Positions 51,445-63,400 of a stretch of DNA of 64,000 nt are shown piece by piece. Location: assembly GCA_964582225.1 (NCBI GenBank), contig CAZORA010000013.1:6097-70096 (forward strand). The letters run 5' to 3'. The notes beneath the pieces are model-generated. The model was given only the letters and a program-made list of their open reading frames with translations. It searched no databases and was not told where the DNA came from. The position numbers were made by a program, and so were the translations under genes. This DNA is from Dokdonella_A sp964582225 (GTDB lineage Bacteria > Pseudomonadota > Gammaproteobacteria > Xanthomonadales > Rhodanobacteraceae). Each line of letters starts with the position of its first letter. The stretch's first letter is position 1.

Positions 51445-54400
51445 ATGAATTCGATCGCCATCATCGCGGCGCAGGATGCCGCGCGCCCTGTCTTCACCAG
51501 CAAGCGCTCGCGCAGGTTCAGTTTGAGTCTGCTGCTCTGGGCGCTGAGCGCGCTGGCGGCCCCGGCTATCGCGGCGGATTGGTATGTGTCGCCCAGCGGC
51601 AACGACGCCAACTCCTGTCAGGCCAGCTCGGCTGCCTGCAAGACCATCCAGGCGGCGATCAACAAGGCCGGCGCGAACGATACGGTGCATGTGGGGCAGG
51701 GTAAATATCCGTTCGTCGCCACGCTCCAGATCTCGGGAGCGAGCAAGAACGGGCTGAGGGTGGTCGGCGACAATTCCCCGTTCGCTGCGCCGCCTGCGCC
51801 GCCAACGATGCCGACCGCGGCGGCCAATGCCTCGGAATTGCAGGCGGCCAGCAGCGGTAGCCACACCGGCATGATCTGGGTCAATGGCGCGCAGAACGTC
51901 ACGATCGAAAACCTGCTGTTGCAGGTGCGCCACGACCGTTCGAATGAAGGCGTCGTCACCACCGGCAATGCCAATGGCCTGGTCCTGCGCAACAACTACC
52001 TCATCATCAACAACAACAGTGGTGGCAAGCGCAACGCGATTTCACTCAACATGATCGCCGGCAGCAGCAGCGACCAGAACTCCACCGGCGTCGGGCCCTA
52101 CTCGTTCCTCTACGTCACGCTGGAGGGCAACATCATCCAGCCGAGTGCGGCGAGCGCCAGCGCTGTGTCCGCGCGTGCGGTGGTGGGCGACAACGTCGCC
52201 GGCGTGTTCCGCAGCAATTTCCTCGTCGGTCAGACGCAGGACATCCGCCTGCGCTACATGCCCAACGCATCACCCTACGGACGCGGCATTGATTTCGACG
52301 GCAACTGGATCTTCGGCGCGGGCGCGTGGATCCTGACGGCCTATGATTCGACCCAGACGATCCACATCCACAACAACCATTTCATCGCGCCCGGCGCGCC
52401 CGGCTACAGCGTCTCGCCGTTGAGCGCGAGTTCACTGGGCGACCCGGATTTCTCCAGTCTCAAACTGGTCGGCGCGACCAATCCGGTGGTGGTCGAGAAC
52501 AACGAATTTCTCGGCTATGCGCGCTACTACCGCGGCCTGTGGATCCAGAACTGGCCGGGCGTGACGGTGCAGGGCAACACCTTCACGCCAAATTCCACCT
52601 ACAACGGCGGTTCCGGTAACGCGAAGGGACTTTCCACCGCCATCCTCATCGGCAACAAGGAAGTCTGGAACGGCGCACCCGCACCACGTCCGTTCGGGGT
52701 CACCATCCTCGGCAATACCTTCAACGCTGGCGCCGCGGGTGCGAACAGCCGTGCCATCGTCTTCGTCGATGACAACGACGCCAGTGGCACCGCGACCGCG
52801 GGCAGCCTGCTGGTCGGTGATGGCGATACCGCCAACGCCAATTCGTTTACTGTGGGACTCAAGTGGTACGTCGGCCTCGACGAACACACCTGCAATGCGA
52901 CGAATTGTTCCACCGCAGCGCCCAGTGGTTCGCCGCTCGGGCCGGGCATCAATTACACAACGGGCAGCAATGTGGCGACCCAGGGCCGTCCGTTCCGTTT
53001 CGACGTCAACGCATTCGGCAACCGCTATGCCGGCAAGCTCGTCGATGAGATGAGCAATGCCGAATACAGCGCGATTGCCGCGAAAATTTACGACGATGTG
53101 GACAACAGCGCGCTGGGCATCGTTCATTACGAAGCCGGCCCGCGCATCACGACCGGCACCATCACCTTCGCGCCGACTTCGTTCGTGTATGACGGCAACG
53201 CCCACACGATCAGCGCGAGCCTGCAGGAAGACAACACTGCGACCTGCGTGGTCACGCCCGCAAACCTCACCGAACCCGGCGCGCATACGGTCAGCGCGAC
53301 GTGCACCAGCAGCACCTACAACGTCACCGACAGCGGAACGGTTACGGTCAGCAAGGCCACGGGCACGCTCGCTTGGACCGGCCTGGCCCAGACTTACAGC
53401 GGCGGCACCTTTACGCCCGGCGTCGGAATTGACGAGGAGGCCGGCGCCAGCTGCACCCTCAACCCGGCTGCGGTTGGTCCCGCGGCGGGTAGTTATCCGG
53501 TTCAGGCAAGCTGCAGCAGCGAGCACTACGAGGCGACCGGCTACGGCACGGTGGTGATCGCCAAGGCCGTGGGCAGCGTGACGTGGGGCGCCCTCAGCTT
53601 CGAATACAACGGTTCGACCCATGTGGTCACGGCCGCGATCACTGAGGAACCCGGCACCACTTGCAGCGTCAGCGGCACGGTCGGGCCGGCGGTCAACGGG
53701 ACGGGGTATCCCGTGGAAGCGACCTGCGACGGTACCAACTACACCGCGCACGGCTACGAGAACGCACACGTGACGCAGGCCACTGGCACCGTCACCTGGG
53801 GCAATCTCGAGTTCACCTATGACGGCAACCCCGTCACGCCCAGCGCCGACATCGATGAGGAGAACGGCGCCAGCTGCAGCTTCACCCCAGCCAGCGTCGG
53901 CCCGGCTGCCGGCACGCATTCGATTACGGCCAACTGCACCAGCACCAATTACACCGCCACCGGTACGGCCAGCGTTACCATCGCCAAGGCCGATCAGGCG
54001 ATCACCAATTTTGCCGCCTCGCCGGCCAGCCCGACCTACAGCAATGGCGGAAGCTTCACGGTTTCTGCCGATGGTGGTGGCTCCGGCCAGTCGGTTGTCT
54101 TCGCCAGCAGCACCGCAGCGGTGTGCACCGTCAGCGGCAGCAGCGTGAGCATGCTCAAGGCCGGCACCTGCACGCTCACCGCCGATCAGGCGGGTGACGG
54201 CAACTACAACGCCGCGCCGCAGGCGACCCTCAACGTGACGATCGCCAAGGGCAGCAGCACGGTCGCCTGGGGCGCCCTCAACTTCGATTATTCCAACGCC
54301 ACCCACAGCGTCACCGCCACGGTGGACGGGGATGGTGACAGCAGCTGCACGGTCGATCCAGCCCAGATCGGACCGGAAGTGGGTTCCTACACGGTTACGG

Positions 54401-57400
54401 TGACCGCCTGCAGTTCCGAGCGCTTCGATGTGGTGCTGCCGGTCAGCGAAACCGCGACCGTCGGCGACGGCAAGAGCGTTCACGTCGTCGAGACAAACAG
54501 CTACTTCGCCAGTGTGGCCGCGGCGCTGGCCGATCCGGCAACGGAAGATGGCATGACCGTCGAGATGGCGCCGGGAACCTACTCCGGCCCCATCGTGCTG
54601 ACCAAGGGCGTGCACCTGGTCGGCAGCAGCGGCTTTACGCCCAACCGCGGTGGCGGCATGCAGCTCATGGCGGGGCCGAGCAATCCGCCGAGTGTGCTGC
54701 TCGACGGCGGCAATGTCGCTCTCGTGGGCATCCAGATCGCCAGCGGCGTGACCGGTGCGAGCGTCAGTGGTCTCGAGGTTCGCAACTTCGTCAACCATTG
54801 CGTCGAGGCGGCCGGTGCCAACCACCACAGCACGATCACCGAGAACGTCTTGCACCATTGCGGTTGGCACGGCATTTCAGTCGTCGGCGTCAGCGGCATC
54901 GACGACCTGCTCATCAGCAACAACGAGGTGACGGACATCGGTTTCGGGCCGAACGGCGGTCGCGGCATCGTCGTATGGGATGGCCAGAAGCGCGACATCA
55001 CGATCCAGAACAACTACGTCCACGACATCGCGGGTTGTTGCGGCATCGAACTGCAGGACGGCAGTGCGGCAGGCGCGTGGATCCTCGACAACGTGGTCGA
55101 GAACGTGGGTGACTCGGGCATGAGTTTCATCCAGTTCACCTCGGGTTCGCTCGCGGACCGCGCCAACGTGGTGCGCAACAACAGCGTGAGCCTCGCGGGC
55201 CGCTTCGGCATCGAGATCAAGATCCCCGACGGCAGCGGCGCGCTGCCGGGGCCGGGCGATACGGGCGACGGCGCGATCCTGGTCGAGGGCAACACCATCG
55301 ATGGCAACGGCGCGCAGGCCTTGCGCGACCGCTCCGGCATCGCGGTGATCCGTCGCGCGTTGGGTACCTATCCATATCAGGTCGACACGACCAGCGGTGT
55401 CGTCGTGCGCAACAACACGGTCGACAACGTTCGCACCACCACGGCCGCGCCCGCGGCGTCCTATCGCGGCTATGGCATCGTGGTCGAGGGCCTGGGCTCC
55501 ATCGTCGAAAACAATGTGCTCGGCAACAACGACATCGGCCTGCAGGTCCAGCAGGGCAACGAGCCCGCAAGCCTGCCCGGTGATTCGGACCAGAACGCGG
55601 TCAGCCTGTGGTTCAACCGCGGCAACGCGCCGCTGAGCTGCGCAACGCTTACCGGCAACACGATCAGCGGCGATACGATCGGCGGCGACGCACCCTATTT
55701 CGTGCCCGCCGGCCAGCCCATGACGGGCGGCTACGCGACCAATCGCAGCACGCACCAGACCTACTGCACGATCACCTCGGCGGTGGCGGCGGCGACTGAC
55801 GGCGACATCATCGATGTCGCGGCAGGCGTGCATGCGGAAAACGTCGTGATCACGCGTCCGATCACCATCGTCGGCGCGGGCCAGAGCGCCACCACGATCG
55901 TGCCGGCGCAGTTCAACCCCGATTGCAGCGGCGCGCCGCTGGGCTCGGAGGGCTCGATGTGCACGGCCGGTGACGCCAGCGTAGTGTTCCTGGTCAAGGC
56001 TTCGAACGTGGAGATCTCCGATCTGACGGTCGATGGCATCAACCCGAACATCCCGGGGCACGCCACCGACATCGCCGCGCGCAACGGCATCATGAGCGCG
56101 ATCACGGGAGGCGCATTCACCGGCTTCAAGGTGCATGACACGACGATCCGCAACATCTGGCTGCGCGGCCTGTATTCGCCCAGCGACAACGGCAGCTTCG
56201 AGTTCCGCGACAACGTGGTCGACAACGTCAAGTCCGATCCCTACGCATCGCTGGCGATCTTCAACTTCGGTGGCAGCGGCATCATCGATGGCAACACGGT
56301 GTCCAACGCGAACGACGGCATCGCGGCGAACTGGTCGCGCGGCACCACCTTCAGCCACAACAGCGTGGCCGGTTCCGGGGGCGGCATCCACACCGACAAC
56401 AATGGCGGCAGTGGTGGCATGGGTGATGTGATCGAATTCAATACCGTCACCTGCGGGGTCGATGATGGCTACGGCATCTTCTCGTTCGCGAACTACCGCG
56501 ACGTGGCGATCCAGGACAACACGATCAGCGCCTGCGCGGTGGGTTTGGGTGCCTTCTCGGGCCGCGCCGACGACGCCTCGCCGCTCTACACCACCCACTT
56601 CCTGCGCAATCAGGTCGATGGCACCGGCGCCACCTTGTCAACGCCGGGTGACACAACCGTTGGCGCGTGGTTGAGCACGACTTCGTTCAACTGGGGCCAT
56701 CACGACAACCAGGTTGCACTGGCCAACAATTCCTTCACCGGTTTCGACACCGGCGTGGTCACCGACCGTGGCGATGGCAAGAGCCTGATCACGGCGGCGA
56801 ACGTCAACCGCATCACTGGCAACGGCGCGGGCTGGAGCGACAATGGTGATGCCGTCAATGGCAGCAACGGCGATAGTGATTTCAGCAACAACTGGTGGGG
56901 CTGCAACGACGATCCTTCTGCGCCGAGCGCGGGGTGCGACGCCGCCCAGGGTGTTGGTGCAAGTTCGCCCTGGCTCGCGCTGAGCCTGCCCGCCTCGCCG
57001 ATCAACATCGCCAAAGGCGCGACGATCAGCATTGCCGCCGATCTCAATCACAACTCGAACGGTGATCCGGTCGATACCAGCGCGCTGTTCCCGGACGGCA
57101 GCTCGATCGCGTTCAGCGCGAGCAACGGCGCGAGCGCGACCTCGCCGCATGGCACCACGTTAGGCGTGGCGACGACGAGTTTCTCGGGCCTGCTCGCAGG
57201 TTCATCGACGGTGACCGCGAGCTTCGAAAACGCGGCGCCGACCGTGCTGGTGCAGATCACGCCGGCGGCGATCACGCTCGATGCGCCGCTCACGCGCACC
57301 TACGACGGCAGCGCGCAGGTCGTCACCGCGACGACGGTGCCTGCAGGTCTGACCTACAGCGTCACCTACGACGGCGATGTGAACGCGCCGACCGATGTCG

Positions 57401-60400
57401 GCACCTACACGGTAGTCGCCAGCGTCACCGACAACTGCTGCGAGGGCACGGTGAGCGGCACGCTGGAGATCCAGCGCGGCACCACCACAATCGTGTTCGA
57501 CGACTACAGTTTCGTGTACGACGGCGCCACGCACAGCGTGACCGCACATCTGGATGCGGAGCCGGGCACGAGCTGCGCCGTCGCGGAAAACCCGATCGGG
57601 CCGAACGTCGTCAGCCTGACGGTCAATGCTCCGGCGTGCACGGGCACCAACTGGGCGGCGCCGGCGGCGAGCCACGCCGCGGAGATCACCCCGCAGCCGA
57701 CCACGATCAGCTTCTCGCATCTGGTGCAGGCTTATGACGGCACGCCGAAATCGGTCGTGGCAACCACGGCGCCGACCGCCGGCGTTGCGCTGGCCATCAC
57801 CTACAACGGCAGCCCGATGCCGCCCACGGCAGTCGGCACCTACAGCGTCGCGGCAACGATCACCGACGGCAACTATCAGCTGAACGGTGGCAACACGGCC
57901 ACGTTCGAGATCGTGAATGGCACTTCCGACATGGCGCTGGTGATGACGGGGCCGGTGGAGCCGATCCACGTCGGCGATGTCGCGCAATACGCGGCGACGA
58001 TGCTGGCCAACCCGGCGTTGCATTCCGGCGAGCTGTTTGGCTACCACGTCGTACTGAGCAAGTCGGCTGGTGATCCGCTGGATCCGGGCGATCTGGCCAC
58101 GATGGAAGTGTTCTACGGCGGCAGCTGGGTCGACGCGACCACCTACTTCGGTTCGATTCCGTTCGTGTTCGATCCGATCAGCGAGACGCTGAGCTACGAC
58201 TTCCCGGATGGTCTGCCCGGTTACGCCGGCGGCTTCCCGATCGAAGATGCGAGCTGGACCTGGCCGGTGCGCTTCAGTTTCGCCACCACCGGCACCTATA
58301 CGCTTACCGCAACGTTGACCGACGGTATCGGTGGGCCGGACATTGCACCGGAGGTCTCCGCAACGGTTGCCACCGTGGTGCAGGCAGCGCTGCCGCCGAC
58401 CGATATCCACCTGCTGATGAGCGGGCCGCTCGCCGACGTCGAAGCCAACACGCCGGTGGACTACACCGCGAGCATGGTGGCCGACCCGGACCTGCACGTT
58501 GGTGAGCTGTTCGATGTACGGCTGGTCATTGCCAAGAGTGGCGGGTCACATCTGCTTGATCCGAGCGACCTGGCGGCACTGGACGTCTACTACATGGGCT
58601 CCTGGCAGTCCTTCCCGCTGAGCGCCTTCCGGCAGGTGGGCAACGATCTGGTGCTCGATTTCCCGACCGATACAGGCTTCGCCAGCGGTTTCGACATTCA
58701 GGATCCGGAGTGGACGTGGAATTTCCGCGCCACCTGGGCGGATACGGGCTTCTACACCATGACCGCGGATGTGATTCCGCACGCGCAGGCAGGTGATCCC
58801 AGCCCAGACAGCTTCGCCACGGCGGCGGTCTCGACCAATGTGGTCGCGCAAGTGGTCGTGCCGCCGGAAGCGACGCTGGTGCTGCTCGGCCCCGTGGATG
58901 AGGTCGAAGTCCACAGTGCCGCGGAATACACCGGCACCCTCGTTGCCGACCCGAGCGACTTCAGCGGCCGGACCTTCTGGATGCGCGTGCGCTTGTCCAA
59001 GGTTGGTGGCACGATGCTGCCGAGCAGCCTCGAGAAGATGGAAATCTACAACGGGGGCTGGATCGACGCGACCACGCAGATTCAGAGCGTGATGGTTCAG
59101 GACGGCAGCGACGTTCTCTACTACTTCCCGCAGCCCAGCGCCGCGTTCCCGATCGACGACCCGGTGTGGAGCTGGCACTTCCGCTTCAGCTACGCCGACG
59201 TGGGTGAGTATCACGCGGTCGCGGATCTGATCGACTCGGCGGATCTGCCGCCACAGACCGCGACCTCCGTCGCGCACGCCGAAGTCTCGACCACCGTCGT
59301 CGGTCAAGCTTCGGACATCAGCCTGCAGCTGCAGGGTCCGCTGACGGGTGTGGTGGGTCAGGCGCTGCAGTATGCGGGGACGCTGTACGCTGACCCGCTG
59401 CCGGACCCGCTGAATCTGTACTTCGTGGAAGTGCGCATCCAGCGCGACGGCGCGGCAGCCGATCCGAGCGACATCGCCAAGATGGAGATCTTCTGGGGTG
59501 GCGCGTGGGTCGACCCGGTGGCGGATCTGGGTCTGAGCCTGCCGTGGTACGTGGACGGCGGCGACCTGGTGTATCTGTTCCCGAAGCCGGCGTTGGACGA
59601 GGGCTTCCCGATCGACGAAGCGACCTGGACGTGGAACTTCCGCTTCACCTATGCGACGGAAGGTCAATACACGGCGACGGCGCGCGTGGTGGAGTCGCAG
59701 TTCGACGGCAGCGACTACGTGGCCGGCCCGGCGGTATCGACTCCGATGACGGTCGCGACCCAGATCACGGCCGCGCCGGCGGACATCCGCCTGCAGCTCA
59801 ACGGTCCGGTGGCGGGCGTCGAGCAGGACGTGGCGGCGGCCTACATCGGCCGGCTGCAGAACGTGGGCGCGGACCTGCCGGAGAACGGCTACGTCAAGGT
59901 GCGTGTCGACATGAGCGGTGAAACGCTCACGGTCGCCGACGTGAGCGCCGAGGTGTGGGACGGCAGCGCTTGGGTGGCCGGTACGTTCACCGAGGTCGCA
60001 GACGGTCTCGAGACGGACTTCCCGGACACTGCGGGCTTCCCGATTACGGCCGGCTTCGACTACACCCACCAGTTCCGCATCACCTATCACCGCACGGGCG
60101 TGTTCCACGCGACGGCGACGGTGCTGGGTGCGAGCAGTGGTGACACCTATGCGACGTCGGAGATGTACACCGAGGTGGTGTCGCGCAGTCCGGTCACGGC
60201 AACCATCACGTTTGATCCGGCAAGCCTACACGCGGTCTACGACACGTTCGTGCATGCGGCGTCGGCCACGACCGATCCAGCCGGCCTGACGCTGGTGTAT
60301 AGCTACAACGGTTCGGGCACGGCGCCGACCGAGGCCGGTTCCTATGTGGTGGTGGCCTCCATCGACACCAGCGATCCGGCCAATGCGCCCTACGTCGGCG

Positions 60401-63400
60401 CGGCTTCCGCGGTGCTGACCATCGACAAGGCGCCGAGCACGGTCACGATCAACCCGGCCGATCTGTCTCAGGAATACGGCTCGACCCATGCGGTGGGCGC
60501 GAGCGCGAGTCCCATCAGCAGCGGCACGGTGGAAGTGACCTACGACGGCAGCCCGACCGTTCCGACCGATGTCGGCAGCTACACCGTGGTGGCGACGCTG
60601 AATGATCCGAACTATTACGGTTCGGCCAGCGCAACCCTGGTGATCGGCTCCGGTCAGGGTGATATCCAGCTGATCGTGAACGGTCCGATCGAGCCGATCC
60701 GCATCGGCGAGATGGCGCGCTTCGACGCGACGATGGTGGCCGATCCGGTGCTGCATCAGGGCGAGACCTTTGCCTATGAGGTGCTGCTGTCCAAGAGCGG
60801 CGGCACGCCGCTCGACCTGAGCGACATCGGTTCGATGGAGATCTATTACGGCGGCAGCTGGCTCAGTGCGGATGATTTCGGCATCGACTTGTCGACCGTG
60901 CTGGTGCCGGACGGCTCGGGCAACCTGCGCTTCACGTTCCCGAACGACCTGGCGGCCTACTTCCCGCCGTATGCCAACGGCTTCCCGATCTTGGATCCGG
61001 TGTGGACCTGGAACGTGCGCTTCGGCTTCACCCGCGAAGGCGTCTACACCACGAGCTGGGTGCTGGAAGACGGCGTGACGCTGGCGCCGATCTCGCCATC
61101 GGTGGCGGGTTCCGCATCGGTGGTGGTGCTGGACGAGGTGCTGCCGAGCGACATCCACCTGGCGATGACGGGTCCTGCGGGCAGCATCGAGGTGGGCGAA
61201 ACCGGCAATTACACCGCGACCATGACGGCCGATCCGTTCCTGCACGCCGGCGAGAAGTTCGACGTGCGGGTGACGATCGCCAAGACCGGCGGCAACCACG
61301 CGCTGGCCGAAGCCGACCTGGGCTCGATGGACGTCTTCTACATGGGTTCGTGGCAGCCGCTGCCTGCGGGTTCGTTCACCTTGTCGGGTGGGGAGCTGGT
61401 GCTCGACTTCCCCAACAGCCTGATCGGCGACGGTTTCGAGATCGACGAGCCGGTGTGGTCGTGGCAGTTCCGCGCGACGTGGGCGGATACGGGTGTCTAC
61501 ACGATGACCGCGCAGGTGATCGATCATGCCCAGGTGATGCTGGCCAATCCCGACGTATTCGCCACGGCCGCGGTGTCGACCACGGTGGTGGATGCGACGC
61601 CGCATCTGCCCGACATGGCGCTGCTGCTGACAGGCCCGATCGACGCGCTCGAACTGGGTACGCCGGCGCAGTACACCGGCACCCTGCTGGCCGAGCCTTC
61701 ACGCTACGCGGGTCAAGAGTTCTTCGTGCGTGTGCGCCTGTCGAAGAACGGCGGTAGCGATGCGATGACGGTGGCTGATCTGGTGAAGATGGAGCTCTAC
61801 AGCGGCGGTTGGTTCGACGCGACCAGCCAGCTGCTGCCGGAGCTGCTTGCGGACGGCAACGATCTGGTGTACCTGTTCCCGCAGCCCAACGGCGCGTTCC
61901 CGATCGACGACCCGGTGTGGAGCTGGAACTTCCGCTTCACCTACGGCAGCACCGGCGTGTATGGAGCCGAGGCCGACGTGATCGATGCGGTTGATGCGGC
62001 CACGATCGGTGACGCGATCACGGCGCCGTCGCTCGCGCATGCGGAGCTCGAGACGACGGTGATCGACACGCCAGAGATCAGCCTGCAGCTGCAGGGTCCG
62101 CTGACGGGTGTGGTGGGTCAGGCGCTGCAGTATGCGGGGACGCTGTACGCTGACCCGCTGCCGGACCCGCTGAATCTGTACTTCGTGGAAGTGCGCATCC
62201 AGCGCGACGGCGCGGCAGCCGATCCGAGCGACATCGCCAAGATGGAGATCTTCTGGGGTGGCGCGTGGGTCGACCCGGTGGCGGATCTGGGTCTGAGCCT
62301 GCCGTGGTACGTGGACGGCGGCGACCTGGTGTATCTGTTCCCGAAGCCGGCGTTGGACGAGGGCTTCCCGATCGACGAAGCGACCTGGACGTGGAACTTC
62401 CGCTTCACCTATGCGACGGAAGGTCAATACACGGCGACGGCGCGCGTGGTGGAGTCGCAGTTCGACGGCAGCGACTACGTGGCCGGCCCGGCGGTATCGA
62501 CTCCGATGACGGTCGCGACCCAGATCACGGCCGCGCCGGCGGACATCCGCCTGCAGCTCAACGGTCCGGTGGCGGGCGTCGAGCAGGACGTGGCGGCGGC
62601 CTACATCGGCCGGCTGCAGAACGTGGGCGCGGACCTGCCGGAGAACGGCTACGTCAAGGTGCGTGTCGACATGAGCGGTGAAACGCTCACGGTCGCCGAC
62701 GTGAGCGCCGAGGTGTGGGACGGCAGCGCTTGGGTGGCCGGTACGTTCACCGAGGTCGCAGACGGTCTCGAGACGGACTTCCCGGACACTGCGGGCTTCC
62801 CGATTACGGCCGGCTTCGACTACACCCACCAGTTCCGCATCACCTATCACCGCACGGGCGTGTTCCACGCGACGGCGACGGTGCTGGGTGCGAGCAGTGG
62901 TGACACCTATGCGACGTCGGAGATGTACACCGAGGTGGTGTCGCGCAGTCCGGTCACGGCAACCATCACGTTTGATCCGGCAAGCCTACACGCGGTCTAC
63001 GACACGTTCGTGCATGCGGCGTCGGCCACGACCGATCCAGCCGGCCTGACGCTGGTGTATAGCTACAACGGTTCGGGCACGGCGCCGACCGAGGCCGGTT
63101 CCTATGTGGTGGTGGCCTCCATCGACACCAGCGATCCGGCCAATGCGCCCTACGTCGGCGCGGCTTCCGCGGTGCTGACCATCGACAAGGCCGAAGGCAC
63201 GATCAGCTTTGCTCCGCTGAGCGGCCCCTACGGCAGCGTCCACGGCGTGACCGCCACGCTGGATCAGACTGATACCAACGTGACGTGCAGCGTGTCGGGC
63301 GTGCCCGCACAGAGCGCGGCGGTGGGCAGCTATGGCATCAGCGGTACCTGCTCGGGCGACAACTACACCGCGAGCGGCACTGCCACGTATGTGGTGACGG

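Noticed and set aside
52432..62868. Several long minus-strand frames of 380-810 codons
   Set aside because: They are antisense to the giant gene and repeat with its period (two identical ones at 58546-60108 and 61699-62868), as expected for shadows of repeated coding DNA.
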